The notes beneath the pieces were generated by a model. That model was not told the origin of the DNA. It saw only the letters and a list, made by a program, of their open reading frames with translations, and searched no databases. Below, piece by piece: positions 17,563-26,858 of a DNA stretch of 64,000 nucleotides. The position numbers and the translations under genes were made by a program. The first letter of the stretch is position 1. Each line of letters begins with the position of its first letter. Source of the DNA: Streptomyces sp. NBC_01260 (lineage in GTDB: Bacteria; Actinomycetota; Actinomycetes; Streptomycetales; Streptomycetaceae); NCBI RefSeq assembly GCF_036226405.1, contig NZ_CP108464.1, positions 1,550,001 to 1,614,000 on the forward strand, in the 5' to 3' direction.

Positions 17563-20208
17563 CTACAGCCGGGGGTCCACCGGCTCCGACTCCAGCGCCA
17601 GCACCGCGAAGACCGCCTCGTGCACCCGCCACAGCGGCTCACCCCCGGCCAGCCGGTCCAGGGCTTCGAGACCCAGGGCGTACTCACGCAGGGCGAGCGA
17701 CCGCTTGTGACCGAGGAACCGGCCGCGCAGCCTGTCCAGGTTCTCCGGACGGGTGTACTCGGGTCCGTAGATGATCCGCAGGTACTCCCGGCCGCGCACC
17801 TTGATGCCGGGCTGGACCAGCCGGCCCTTGCCGTCCCTGACGAGCGCGCCGAGCGGCTTGACCACCATGCCCTCGCCGCCGCGGCCGGTCATCTCCCGCC
17901 ACCAGTCGATGCCGGAGCGGACCGACGCCTCGTCGGCGGTGTCGACGACGAGCCGCCGGGTGACCTGGAGCAGCCCCGTCGGGTCGTGCTCCACCAGCCG
18001 GTCCAGCCAGGCCAGCTGCTCGTCATGGGGAACGGCGGCGAGCGAGCGGCCCTGCACGGCGAGGATCTGGAACGGTGCCAGCCGCACCCCGTCCAGCCCC
18101 TCGGTGCTCCAGCAGTAGCGGCGGTAGGCCTCGGTGAACGCGGCCGCGTCCTGCGCGCGGCCGTGCTGCCGGTCCGCGAGCGCGCCGACGTCGATGCCGC
18201 GCTCCACCGCTGCCGCGAGGGCCGCTTCGGCCGCGGGGAACACGGCGCCCGACGCGGCGCCGACCGCCGCGTACTGCGAGCGGAGCAGCCCGGCCGCCTT
18301 GAGGGACCAGGGCATCAGCTCGGCGTCGAGCAGCACCCAGTCGGTGTCCCACTCCTCCCACAGCCCGGCGGCGGTGACCGCCGCGCGCAGCCGGCCGAGG
18401 ACGACCTCGGTCACCGCGGCGTCGTCCAGGAACGGGCGTCCGGTGCGGGTGTGCAGGGCGCCCGTCGGGCCTCCTCCGCCTCCGGAAGCGGGGAGTGTGT
18501 CCCCCGTGCCGAAGCGTTCCCGTGCCACGTCCGCGTCCCGGCAGACCAGGGCCACCGCCCGCGAGCCCATGTGCTTCTCCTCGCACACGACCCTGGCCAC
18601 GCCGTCCGCCCGGTACTGCGCGAACGCCTCGGCAGGATGCTCCAGATAGCCCTCCTCCTTCGAGGTGGCCGTCGGCGCCATGGTCGGCGGCAGGTAGGCG
18701 AGCAGCCGGGGGTCGACGGCGAACCGGCTCATGACCTCCAGCGCGGCCGCCGCGTTCTCCTCGCGCACCGCGACGCGGCCCATGTGCCGGGTCTCCACGA
18801 TCCGGCGGCCCCGCACATCGGCGAGGTCCAGCGGACGGCCTTCACGGCCGCCCGGCGCCTCGGTGGTCAGCGGCTTCACCGGCTCGTACCAGACCCGCTC
18901 GGCCGGTACGTCGACGAGTTCGCGCTCCGGCCAGCGCAGCGCGGTCATCTTCCCGCCGAAGACGGCGCCGGTGTCCAGGCAGATGGTGTTGTTGACCCAG
19001 GACGTGGTGGGCACGGGGGTGTGGCCGTAGACGACTGCGGCGCGGCCCCGGTACTCCTCCGCCCACGGGTAGCGCACCGGCAGGCCGAACTCGTCGGTCT
19101 CGCCGGTGGTGTCGCCGTACAGCGCGTGCGAGCGGACCCGCCCGGAGGTGCGCCCGTGGTACTTCTCGGGCAGCCCGGCGTGGCAGACGACCAGCTTGCC
19201 GCCGTCCAGCACGTAGTGGCTGACGAGCCCGTCGACGAACTCCTTGACCTGCTCCCGGAATTCCGGGCCCCGGGCGTCCTCCCGCCCCAACTGCTCGATG
19301 GTCTCGGCGAGTCCGTGGGTCTGCTGGACCTTGCGGCCCTTGAGGTAGCGGCCGAGCTTGTTCTCGTGGTTGCCGGGCACGCAGAGCGCGTTGCCGTCCG
19401 ACACCATCGACATCACACGGCGCAGCACGCCGGGGCTGTCGGGGCCGCGGTCGACGAGGTCGCCGACGAAGACCGCCGTACGCCCTTCGGGGTGCGCGCC
19501 GTCCACGTAGCCGAGCTTGCCGAGCAGGGTCTCCAGCTCGGAGCTGCAGCCATGGATGTCACCGATGATGTCGAAGGGACCGGTGAGATGGCGGAGGTCG
19601 TTATAGCGGCGCTCCCGCACGACTTCCGCGTGCCCGGCCTCGTCCTCGGTGCGCAGGATGTGGACCTTGCGGAAGCCCTCGCGCTCCAGACCGCGCAGCG
19701 AGCGGCGCAGCTCGCGGCGGTGGCGCTGGATGACATGGCGGGGCATGTCGGCGCGGTCCGGGCGGGCCGAGTTGCGTGCGAGGCAGACCTCCTCGGGCAG
19801 GTCGAGCACGATCGCGATGGGCAGCACGTCGTGTTCCCTGGCCAGCTTCACCAGCTGACGGCGGCTCTCGGGCTGGACGTTCGTGGCGTCGACGACGGTC
19901 AGCCGTCCGGCGGCCAGGCGCTTGCCGGCGATGTAGTGCAGGACGTCGAAGGCGTCCCGGCTCGCGCTCTGGTCGTTCTCGTCGTCGGCGACGAGGCCCC
20001 GGCAGAAGTCCGAGGAGATGATCTCGGTCGGCTTGAAGTGCCGATGGGCGAAGGTGGACTTGCCCGAACCGCTCGCCCCGATGAGGACCACGAGGGAGAG
20101 GTCGGTCACCGGCAGGGTGCGCGTCGTGCTTTCGCTGATGTTGTCGCCGGTGCTGTGACCGGAGCTTTCGCTGGTAACGGCGCCGGTGCTGTCGCTCGTG
20201 CTGCTCAT
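17563..20208 (-). CDS. pnkp: Bacterial polynucleotide kinase-phosphatase-ligase (RNA repair Pnkp)
   Basis: An 881-residue three-domain RNA-end-healing enzyme. The N-terminal kinase has the P-loop GASGSGKS (residues 44-51), preceded by a Ser/Thr-rich 30-residue tail. The central calcineurin-type phosphatase has [20 protein letters not shown] and GNHENKL. The C-terminal nucleotidyltransferase has the lysine motif EEKHMGSRA. Known Pnkp enzymes phosphorylate 5'-OH ends, remove 2',3'-cyclic phosphates and, with Hen1, seal cleaved tRNA. The ATG overlaps the stop of hen1 (ATGA), so the two are translationally coupled. The frame is open upstream, but only this start avoids a large overlap. Confidence 0.95.
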   Translation of the reverse strand: MSSTSDSTGAVTSESSGHSTGDNISESTTRTLPVTDLSLVVLIGASGSGKSTFAHRHFKPTEIISSDFCRGLVADDENDQSASRDAFDVLHYIAGKRLAAGRLTVVDATNVQPESRRQLVKLAREHDVLPIAIVLDLPEEVCLARNSARPDRADMPRHVIQRHRRELRRSLRGLEREGFRKVHILRTEDEAGHAEVVRERRYNDLRHLTGPFDIIGDIHGCSSELETLLGKLGYVDGAHPEGRTAVFVGDLVDRGPDSPGVLRRVMSMVSDGNALCVPGNHENKLGRYLKGRKVQQTHGLAETIEQLGREDARGPEFREQVKEFVDGLVSHYVLDGGKLVVCHAGLPEKYHGRTSGRVRSHALYGDTTGETDEFGLPVRYPWAEEYRGRAAVVYGHTPVPTTSWVNNTICLDTGAVFGGKMTALRWPERELVDVPAERVWYEPVKPLTTEAPGGREGRPLDLADVRGRRIVETRHMGRVAVREENAAAALEVMSRFAVDPRLLAYLPPTMAPTATSKEEGYLEHPAEAFAQYRADGVARVVCEEKHMGSRAVALVCRDADVARERFGTGDTLPASGGGGGPTGALHTRTGRPFLDDAAVTEVVLGRLRAAVTAAGLWEEWDTDWVLLDAELMPWSLKAAGLLRSQYAAVGAASGAVFPAAEAALAAAVERGIDVGALADRQHGRAQDAAAFTEAYRRYCWSTEGLDGVRLAPFQILAVQGRSLAAVPHDEQLAWLDRLVEHDPTGLLQVTRRLVVDTADEASVRSGIDWWREMTGRGGEGMVVKPLGALVRDGKGRLVQPGIKVRGREYLRIIYGPEYTRPENLDRLRGRFLGHKRSLALREYALGLEALDRLAGGEPLWRVHEAVFAVLALESEPVDPRL

Positions 20209-21680
20209 GCGGCTTTCGCCTCCTTCTGGGTCTCGTCGGCCGCGGTCATGGTGAACACGGCCATCTGGGTGGGCGGCCCCACCTCGGGGTCGTCGGGGCC
20301 CACGGGCACGAACTCCACCGTGTACCCGTGCCGGCGGGCCACTTCGCCCGCCCAGTCCCGGAACTCGGCCCGGGTCCATTCGAACCGGTGGTCGCCGTGC
20401 CGGACGTGCCCGGCCGGGAGCGTCTCCCAGCGGACGTTGTACTCGACATTCGGCGTGGTCACCAGCACGGTGCGGGGTCGGGCCGAGCCGAATACCGCGT
20501 ACTCCAGCGCGGGCAGCCGCGGCAGGTCGAGATGCTCGATGACCTCGCTGAGCACCGCCGCGTCGTACCCCTTGAGCCGCTTGTCGGTGTACGTGAGCGA
20601 GCCCTGCTGAAGCGTCACGCGGGCTGCCTGCCGCTCCCCCATCCGGTCCAGCTTCAGCCGGCGCGAGGCGATGGTGAGGGCGCGCATCGAGACGTCGACC
20701 CCGACGATCTCCGTGAATCGCACGTCCTTCATCAGCGCCTGCACCAACTGGCCCTGTCCGCAGCCCAGGTCGAGCACCCGGCTCGCCCCGGCGCCGCTCA
20801 GCGCGGCCAGGATCGCGGTCCGCCGCTGCTCGGCGAGCGGCACCGGGCGCTCCTCGGTGTCGGCCGTTTCGTCGACCGCGTTGTCGATGCTCTCTACGTC
20901 GAGGTCGTCCGACTCGGCGAGCCGCACCAGCTCCAGCCGCTCCATCGCCTGCCTGGTCAGCCCCCAGCGGCGGGCCAGGTACCGGCTGGTGATCAGCTTC
21001 TGCTCGGGGTGATCGGCCAGCCAGCCCTCACCGGCGCGCAGCAGCTTGTCCACCTCGTCCGGCGACACCCAGTAGTGCTTGGCGTCGTCGAGCACCGGCA
21101 GCATGACATACAACTGCCGCAGTGCGTCCGCCAGCCGCAGCTCGCCTTCCAGCAGGAGCCGTACGTACCGCGAGTCCCCCCACTCGGGGAACTGCTCGTC
21201 CAGCGGTACGGCCACCGCGTCCACCCGCGACCAGCCGAGCGGCCCGAAGAGCTTGCGCACCAGCTCGGCACCACCACGGGCCGGGAGGGCGGGCACCTCG
21301 ATCCGCAACGGCAGCGTCTCCTCGGCCCGCTCGGGCATCGCCCGGCAGGCGCCGCTCAGCGCGGACTTGAAGACGGTGCTCATCGCGACGGCAAGCAGCG
21401 AGGAGGCCGCGTACGGGCGGTCGTTGACGTACTGGGCGAGTGCCGCGTCGGGGGCACCGCCGCGGCCCTTGCCCTTGCCCCGCCGCACCAGCGCCACGGG
21501 ATCCACCTCCAGCAGCAACGCCGCCGTACAGCGCTCCGCGGACGCCTCGGGATAGAAGACGTGCGCGGTGCCATGGGAAGTGGAGAACGTCTGCGCCTTC
21601 TCGGGATGCTTGTGCAGCAGGAATCCGAGATCGGTGGCGGGACGCTCCGGGGTGCCGGTTGTGCTGATTGTCAGGAACAC
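20205..21680 (-). CDS. hen1: 3'-terminal RNA ribose 2'-O-methyltransferase Hen1
   Basis: A 491-residue Hen1. The N-terminal domain starts FLTISTTGTPERPATDLG with the conserved GFLLHKHPEK; the C-terminal methyltransferase shows VLDLGCGQGQLVQAL and the metal-site block SEVIEHLDLPRL, plus RHGDHRFEWTRAEF. Hen1 methylates the 3'-terminal 2'-OH of a healed RNA before ligation and activates the Pnkp ligase, making the repaired tRNA resistant to the same nuclease. GTG at 21680 gives the family-typical start; a GTG at 21704, 8 codons earlier with a GAGGGGGA run just before it, is the alternative. Overlaps pnkp by 4 bp. Confidence 0.94.
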   Translation of the reverse strand: MFLTISTTGTPERPATDLGFLLHKHPEKAQTFSTSHGTAHVFYPEASAERCTAALLLEVDPVALVRRGKGKGRGGAPDAALAQYVNDRPYAASSLLAVAMSTVFKSALSGACRAMPERAEETLPLRIEVPALPARGGAELVRKLFGPLGWSRVDAVAVPLDEQFPEWGDSRYVRLLLEGELRLADALRQLYVMLPVLDDAKHYWVSPDEVDKLLRAGEGWLADHPEQKLITSRYLARRWGLTRQAMERLELVRLAESDDLDVESIDNAVDETADTEERPVPLAEQRRTAILAALSGAGASRVLDLGCGQGQLVQALMKDVRFTEIVGVDVSMRALTIASRRLKLDRMGERQAARVTLQQGSLTYTDKRLKGYDAAVLSEVIEHLDLPRLPALEYAVFGSARPRTVLVTTPNVEYNVRWETLPAGHVRHGDHRFEWTRAEFRDWAGEVARRHGYTVEFVPVGPDDPEVGPPTQMAVFTMTAADETQKEAKAA

Positions 21681-21723
21681 GCGTCCGAGTATGGTCCGGT
21701 TCACTCCCCCTCACCAGGCAATT

Positions 21724-22767
21724 TCAGCCCGCCTCCGGATCTTCTGTCCCTCCTTCCGCGTGGTTCGCCGCCGATGCTCCGAGCAGTGCGGCCAGTTCCG
21801 CGATGGTGTCCGGACCGACCCGGCAGCAGCCTCCGACCAACCGCGCACCGGCCGCCTGCCAGGCCCCGACCCGGCCCGGATCGAACGTGGCCCCGCCGGT
21901 CCATCCCCGTCTCCCGGCATCCCAGCGCTCACCGCTGTTCGGATAGACGACGACCGGCTTGCCGGTCACCTCCGCCGCCGTCCGGACCGCCCGGTCCGCG
22001 TCGGCCGGATCGCAGCAGTTCACCCCGACCGCCACCACGCGGTCGTGCCCCGCGACGAGGCCGAACGCCTCCTCCAGCGGCTGCCCCGCCCGGGTCTGCC
22101 CGTCAGCCACGGTGCAGGAGAGCCAGACCGGCAGCCCGCACTCCCCCGCGACCCGCAGGAGCGCCTCCGCCTCATCGGTGTCCGGCACTGTCTCCAGCGC
22201 CAGCACATCGGGGCCGGCGGCGGCCAGCGCCTCGATCCGGGGCCGGTGGAAGCGTTCCAGCTCCCGGACCGAGAGCCCGTACCGGCCCCGGTACTCGGCA
22301 CCGTCCGCCGTCACCGCCCCGTACGGGCCGACCGAGGCGGCGACCCACACATCCCGCTCCACCGAACCGGCCGCCCGCCGGGCCAGCTCCACACTGCGGG
22401 CGAACAGCGCGGCCGCCTCCGCCCGCCCGGTCCCGCGCCGCCCGAACCCTTCGAAACTCGCCTGATAACTGGCGGTGATGAGCACCTGCGCCCCCGCCCG
22501 CACATACGCCGTGTGCGCCGCCTCGATCTGCTCGGGCCCGTCGGCGAGCAGCCGGGCGGACCACAGCGCGTCGGACAGATCGCAGCCCTGAGCCTCCAGT
22601 TGGCAGGCAAGGCCACCGTCGAGCAGGACCGTCCCGGCCGCAAGGGCGGCTGCGAGGGGCCGGGACGGCGTCCCGGCGAAGGGCCGAGCGGAATCGCGGG
22701 CGTGGCGACCGGAATCGCGGCCGGAGCCGCCACCGGAATCGCGGGCGGAATCGCGGGCGGGCTGCAC
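21724..22767 (-). CDS. mmuM: Homocysteine S-methyltransferase (MmuM type)
   Basis: A 347-residue zinc-dependent homocysteine methyltransferase. Signature blocks are LLDGGLACQLEAQG, ASYQASFEGF, the zinc Cys in GVNCCDPAD and the C-terminal GGCCRVGPDTI. It makes methionine from homocysteine and S-methylmethionine (or SAM). The N-terminal 30 residues are a low-complexity Arg-Asp-Ser repeat (RDSARDSGGGSGRDSG-like) coded by repeated GGAATCGCGG units; the conserved protein begins near SRPLAAALAAG, so the true start may lie further in. No riboswitch was seen upstream. Confidence 0.88.
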   Translation of the reverse strand: MQPARDSARDSGGGSGRDSGRHARDSARPFAGTPSRPLAAALAAGTVLLDGGLACQLEAQGCDLSDALWSARLLADGPEQIEAAHTAYVRAGAQVLITASYQASFEGFGRRGTGRAEAAALFARSVELARRAAGSVERDVWVAASVGPYGAVTADGAEYRGRYGLSVRELERFHRPRIEALAAAGPDVLALETVPDTDEAEALLRVAGECGLPVWLSCTVADGQTRAGQPLEEAFGLVAGHDRVVAVGVNCCDPADADRAVRTAAEVTGKPVVVYPNSGERWDAGRRGWTGGATFDPGRVGAWQAAGARLVGGCCRVGPDTIAELAALLGASAANHAEGGTEDPEAG

Positions 22768-22784
22768 GGGTACTCCTCTCCCCC

Positions 22785-23708
22785 TCAGGTGAGCTGGGAC
22801 TGGACCTGCGACGAGATCAGCTCCAGGTGCCCCAGGTCATCGAGATCCAGCACCTGAAGGTAGATCCTCGAAGCCCCGATGGCTTCGAACCGACCGATCT
22901 TGTCGACCACTTCGTCGGGCGAGCCCGCCAGGCCGTTCGCCTTGAGCTCCGCCACGTCCCGCCCGATGACGGCGGCACGGCGCGCCACCTCGGCGTCGTC
23001 CTTGCCGACACAGACGACCAGGGCGTTGGAGTACACCAGGTCGTCCGGCCCCCGGCCCGCCGCCGCGGCCGCCTCCCTGACCCGGCCGAACTGCTGCTCG
23101 CTGTCCTCCAGCGAGGCGAACGGGATGTTGAACTCGTCGGCGTACCGGGCGGCCAGCCGCGGTGTGCGCTTCGCGCCGTGCCCGCCGATCAGTACCGGCA
23201 CCTTGGCCTGCGCCGGCTTGGGCAGCGCAGGCGAGTCGGTGAGCTGGTAGTAGGTTCCGTCGTAGCTGAACGTCTTGCCGACCTCGGTCGACCACAGCCC
23301 GGTGATGATCGCCAGCTGCTCCTCCAGCCGGCCGAACTTCTCCTGGGGGAACGGGATGCCGTACGCCTTGTGCTCATCCTCGAACCAGCCTGCGCCCAGG
23401 CCCAGTTCGACGCGACCGCCGGACATCTGGTCGACCTGTGCCACCTGGATGGCGAGCACGCCGGGGAGTCGGAACGTCCCCGCCGTCATCAGCGTGCCCA
23501 GGCGGATCCGCTTCGTCTCGCGTGCCAGCCCGGCCAGCGTGATCCAGGCGTCCGTCGGGCCGGGGAGACCGTTTCCCCCTCCCATGTGCAGATAGTGGTC
23601 GGAACGGTAGAAGGCATCGAAGCCGAGGTCCTCGGTCGCCTTGGCGACGGTGAGCAGGGTGTCGTAGCTCGCCCCTTGCTGGGGCTCGGTGAAGATTCGA
23701 AGATCCAT
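22785..23708 (-). CDS. LLM class F420-dependent oxidoreductase
   Basis: A 307-residue luciferase-like TIM-barrel oxidoreductase. Recognisable blocks are MDLRIFTEPQQGASYD, the FYRSDHYLHMGGG active-site strand, GTLMTAGTFRLPGVLAIQVAQ and GLGAGWFEDEHKAYG. Actinomycete members of this group use coenzyme F420 for hydride transfer; substrate unknown. The ATG at 23708 is the family start, though the frame is open 96 codons upstream. It ends 17 nt before mmuM on the same strand, so the two may be co-transcribed, but no shared pathway is obvious. Confidence 0.87.
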   Translation of the reverse strand: MDLRIFTEPQQGASYDTLLTVAKATEDLGFDAFYRSDHYLHMGGGNGLPGPTDAWITLAGLARETKRIRLGTLMTAGTFRLPGVLAIQVAQVDQMSGGRVELGLGAGWFEDEHKAYGIPFPQEKFGRLEEQLAIITGLWSTEVGKTFSYDGTYYQLTDSPALPKPAQAKVPVLIGGHGAKRTPRLAARYADEFNIPFASLEDSEQQFGRVREAAAAAGRGPDDLVYSNALVVCVGKDDAEVARRAAVIGRDVAELKANGLAGSPDEVVDKIGRFEAIGASRIYLQVLDLDDLGHLELISSQVQSQLT

Positions 23709-23821
23709 GCATCCATCCTGCACCCCCGGACACCGCTCGCCGCGCTCCCGCCCTCCTCTCACCTGCCCCCTTTCACCGACGCGGTGTCCAGGGCACCCCG
23801 GGCATCCGGGACGCCGAGCCG

Positions 23822-24358
23822 TCAGGGCCGGCCGGCAGCCGGCCCCGCCGGTCCGTGGAGCACGCCGTGAGGGCCGTCCCGCTCGCGGCTGCGCTCCAGA
23901 TCCTGCTGGCGCTCCCGGTCCCGTTCGTCGAGCAGCCGGAGCATCCCGTGGACCCGGTCCGTGGACTCGTCGGCGGCGTCGATCGCCTCCATGCACTGCC
24001 AGTACAAGCTCTGTTCATCGGTCTCGCACGCCACCCCGACCAGGGCTATCCCCACTTCCCCGAGCAGCGCACCCAGCCCCGTCAGCGCGGCGCGCGGATC
24101 AGCGACTTCGGAGAGTTGCGTCGCCCTGGCCACCCCGGCCCGCGCCGCCGGGTGGTCAAGTGCTCCGTTGCTTCTTCCGCCGATCTCACTGAGGCCTCCC
24201 GCCTCGCCCCGCAACTCCTTGGGACCGCTCGCCGCCAGCCGGCTTCCGACCGCCTGTGCCAGGGCCTGGGCCTGCCACGCCTCGGCGATGATGTCCGGCG
24301 TACCCCTGCTTTGGGCCAGAGCCCGCCTGATGACCGCTACCAGCCGCTCCGCTTCCAT
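23822..24358 (-). CDS. Conserved hypothetical protein (DUF6099-like)
   Basis: A 178-residue mostly helical cytoplasmic protein starting MEAERLVAVIRRALAQSRG. It resembles the Streptomyces proteins catalogued as DUF6099, which are commonly found beside MazG-like genes; I rely on the general look and neighbourhood. The last 30 residues are a charged, Arg/Glu-rich segment (DRERQQDLERSRERDG) likely to be a helix or disordered. No catalytic motif is visible. It follows the MazG-like gene by 125 nt. Function unknown. Confidence 0.7.
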   Translation of the reverse strand: MEAERLVAVIRRALAQSRGTPDIIAEAWQAQALAQAVGSRLAASGPKELRGEAGGLSEIGGRSNGALDHPAARAGVARATQLSEVADPRAALTGLGALLGEVGIALVGVACETDEQSLYWQCMEAIDAADESTDRVHGMLRLLDERDRERQQDLERSRERDGPHGVLHGPAGPAAGRP

Positions 24359-24483
24359 GTGTTGCCCCCGTTCGGTACGGAAACCCGTTCACCTCTTCCA
24401 TTACCCACAGTGAGGGCGGTGGTACCGAAAGGCCAGGGGATTTCGGAAATCTGTGGACACCCTGTCGACTGTGAATAAGTTGA

Positions 24484-24843
24484 TCACTCCGAAGAGTGAC
24501 GATTGGGGGTATCCGTACCCTTCCTGACGGGGAAGCGCACCTCGTTCCGCTCGATCTTGGCCGCCAGCGCCGCCAGCGCGTCGATGCCCAGCACCCCGCA
24601 GAGTTGCAGCAGATACGCGAGGACATCGGCGACCTCGTCCGACACCCGGTGCGCGGTCCCGGGATCGTCCATCACCCGGGCCGACTGTTCCGGCGTCAGC
24701 CACTGGAAGATCTCCATGAGTTCGGATGCCTCGACGCTCAGCGCCGACGCCAGATTCTTGGGGGTGTGGTACTGCTCCCAGTCGCGTGCGGCCGCGAATG
24801 CGGCGAGCCGTCGTTGCAGGGCGGGTACGTCGAGTTCTGTCAC
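24484..24843 (-). CDS. MazG-like family protein
   Basis: A 119-residue all-alpha NTP pyrophosphohydrolase-like protein. The motif pattern is that of MazG/iMazG: WEQYHTPKNLASALSVEASELMEIFQW followed by DEVADVLAYLLQL supplies the acidic Mg-binding residues (E, E, D, D). Such enzymes hydrolyse nucleoside triphosphates, often non-canonical ones, to NMP and PPi. The GTG start overlaps the stop of the upstream ATPase gene (GTGA), so the two are translationally coupled; the frame happens to be open far upstream but the coupled start matches the family length. Confidence 0.87.
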   Translation of the reverse strand: MTELDVPALQRRLAAFAAARDWEQYHTPKNLASALSVEASELMEIFQWLTPEQSARVMDDPGTAHRVSDEVADVLAYLLQLCGVLGIDALAALAAKIERNEVRFPVRKGTDTPNRHSSE

Positions 24844-26150
24844 GGTCCCAGATTTACCACCGCGGCTCCGGCCGTCCTGCGGGCGCGTGCCGCGCCCGCC
24901 TCCGTCACCGTGCCGAGCAGCCGGACGCGGCCGGCGGCCGCCGCCGAGGCAGCCGCCGTCAACAGCTCCCGCGTCTGCTGTCCGTCCAGATCGCGGTCGA
25001 GCCCGTCGGCCAGCAACGTGGGGGTCTGCAAGGCCGACGGCACCTCGGACTCGACGTCCGCCGGGTCGGTCCCGGGGCCCATGAGCAGGGCCACGCCCAG
25101 TGCCAGGTACCGCAGTTCGCCGTTGCCGAGCCTTTCCAGCGGGGTGCCGTCTCCGTCGCCCCGGGCCACGACGGCACGGACCAGCCCGTCCGCGAGCCGC
25201 TCGACGCCGATCCCGGTCACCGGTCGCGCGCATCCGGCCTTCGCCAGCGCGACCAGCCGGGCATGGCGTCGCCCGTATCCGTTGCACGCGGCGTGCAGTA
25301 CCGCCGCGAGGTTCCCGCAGTCGCGGCGCAGCCTGCCCGCACCCGGTGGCACCGGTGTCCGCATCCGATGAGGCCGCGGTTCGCAGACGAAGGCCGGGCG
25401 CAGGGCCACCACCATCTGTTCGGCGGCGGCCAGCACCTGTAGCTGGCCCGGTGTCCGGCCCGCGACCCGCAGCGGCAGCAGTGCCGTGCCCAGCCGGTCG
25501 TCCGGCAGCTGTTCCCGTGTCACCGGGAGCTCGTCCGCGGTGTGCCAGGCCGCCTGGAGCATCGGCCGCCCCGGATCGCGGAGCGCGGTGCTGAGGAGGG
25601 TCTCCCCGGCCCGGGTCAGCCGCTCGCCGACGATCCGGAGTGTGGGCTCGGCCTGGATGGCGAGTTCGAGCCGGACCGGTCCGGCCGGGCCGTCCGCCGT
25701 GCACCCGATCCGGAACCCGCGCCGCCCCTGCCGGTCGGCCGCGGCCCCTTCGGGCACGCACCCGGCCGGATCGGGGAACACCTCGCCGAGCGACGCCCCG
25801 GCCCCCAGCCGGGACAGCGCCTCGTAAGCCCGCAGCACGCTCGATGCGCCGCTGCCCGAGGGACCGGCGAGGAGGGTGAGCGGGGCCAGCGGCACGACCG
25901 TGCCGCGGTGCGCGGCGAAGGCGGAGAGCCGCAGTTCGGTGACGACAGGACCGGCCGAACGCCCCGTGCGCCGGGCGGAGCCGAATTCGGAACCGGATTC
26001 GGAGCCGACGCCAGGCTCTGGGCCGTAGCCGAAGTCCGGCTCCGAGCCGAAACCGCAAGCGTCGCCGGAGCCGGATGCGGGGTCGGCCCGGTCCGACGGC
26101 CCGGATCGGGCGGGATCGGGCGCAAAGGCGCCTGGGCAGGGTGCGGTCAT
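24840..26150 (-). CDS. AAA-type ATPase-like protein with degenerate Walker A
   Basis: A 436-residue protein related to ABC/SMC-like AAA ATPases. After a 70-residue low-complexity N terminus (Gly/Ser/Glu/Phe repeats such as GFGSEPDFGYGPEPG) comes ELRLSAFAAHRGTVVPLAPLTLLAGPSGSGASSVLRAY. The P-loop position reads GPSGSGASS: the invariant lysine is Ala (GCA codon). A signature-like LERLGNGELRYLALGVALL lies near residue 325, and the Walker B region is LLADGLDRDLDGQQ. ATP hydrolysis is therefore doubtful. Its stop overlaps the MazG-like start by 4 bp, so the two proteins are made together. Function unknown; a nucleotide-sensing partner for the pyrophosphatase is one guess. Confidence 0.75.
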   Translation of the reverse strand: MTAPCPGAFAPDPARSGPSDRADPASGSGDACGFGSEPDFGYGPEPGVGSESGSEFGSARRTGRSAGPVVTELRLSAFAAHRGTVVPLAPLTLLAGPSGSGASSVLRAYEALSRLGAGASLGEVFPDPAGCVPEGAAADRQGRRGFRIGCTADGPAGPVRLELAIQAEPTLRIVGERLTRAGETLLSTALRDPGRPMLQAAWHTADELPVTREQLPDDRLGTALLPLRVAGRTPGQLQVLAAAEQMVVALRPAFVCEPRPHRMRTPVPPGAGRLRRDCGNLAAVLHAACNGYGRRHARLVALAKAGCARPVTGIGVERLADGLVRAVVARGDGDGTPLERLGNGELRYLALGVALLMGPGTDPADVESEVPSALQTPTLLADGLDRDLDGQQTRELLTAAASAAAAGRVRLLGTVTEAGAARARRTAGAAVVNLGP

Positions 26151-26255
26151 GCCCCGGACCGTACGCACGCGACGTCCCGGCGAACCGTTCCGCCGGATCG
26201 GCCGTCCTCCGATCGGAGTAGACCGCCACCCGCCCGCATACCGCGCTGCCGATCC

Positions 26256-26302
26256 GGGTAGCCCGGTGGCGCAAATCACCACTGGGTAGCCCGGCGGCAC
26301 AA
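26256..26302. repeat. Short direct repeat in intergenic DNA
   Basis: GGGTAGCCCGGTGGCGCAAA (26256-26275) recurs as GGGTAGCCCGGCGGCACAA (26284-26302), a 28-nt period, between the ATPase start and the sepF-like stop. Function unknown. Confidence 0.5.
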
Positions 26303-26355
26303 CCGCCCCGCCCCAAGACCGCAACGACCCCGCAAAGGCCCTCGCGACAGCTTCT

Positions 26356-26754
26356 CTAAGCCCCCGGCACGCCCGCCGCCGTCACACCCTCGACCTCCAT
26401 GCCGATGGGCGACAGCAGGAAGACGTTCCGGTCCACCCGGTGCATTCCGCTGCCCAGACCGAAGACGACACCGCTGGTGAAGTCCAGGATCCGCTTGGCC
26501 ACATCGGACTCGGCGCTGGTCAGGTCCAGCAGCACCGGAATCTGCGCGACCAGGTAGTCGGCGACCTCGCGTGCGTCCGCGAAGACCTGGACCCGCAGCA
26601 CCACCATGCGCCGCTGCTCGGCGCTCTCCCGCTCCTCCGGAGCCGTCCGGTGGTCCACTCGGGACGGCCACTCGTTGCGGCTGCGCAGCGGTACGACCTG
26701 GGCCAGTCCCTCCCACTGCTCGTCGGTGACGTCATACCTGTCGTACCTGCTCAC
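26356..26754 (-). CDS. SepF-like cell division protein
   Basis: A 132-residue protein with the SepF fold: VLRVQVFADAREVADYLV-type strand, LLDLTSAESDVAKRILDF helix, and the GVVFGLGSGMHRVDRNVFLLSP core, which is the dimerising and FtsZ-binding part in SepF. GTG at 26754 gives VSRYDRYDVTDEQW. Streptomyces carry one SepF in the division cluster and extra SepF-like proteins elsewhere; since no dcw genes are near, this is probably one of the extra copies. It lacks an obvious amphipathic membrane-binding helix of the classical SepF N terminus. Confidence 0.85.
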   Translation of the reverse strand: MSRYDRYDVTDEQWEGLAQVVPLRSRNEWPSRVDHRTAPEERESAEQRRMVVLRVQVFADAREVADYLVAQIPVLLDLTSAESDVAKRILDFTSGVVFGLGSGMHRVDRNVFLLSPIGMEVEGVTAAGVPGA

Positions 26755-26858
26755 CGGACCACCCCGTCTGTGCATCGGTTGGCGTTGCGCCGGCTGCGCT
26801 CACTGTTCATCGGGCAATTCTCTCGCCCCTCACCCGTTCGGCCTACCAGCGACACGGT

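Noticed and set aside
21680..21704. GTG at 21704 as the hen1 start
   Set aside because: The purine run abuts the codon with almost no spacing, and Hen1 proteins normally start at the FLTIS strand; kept as alternative.
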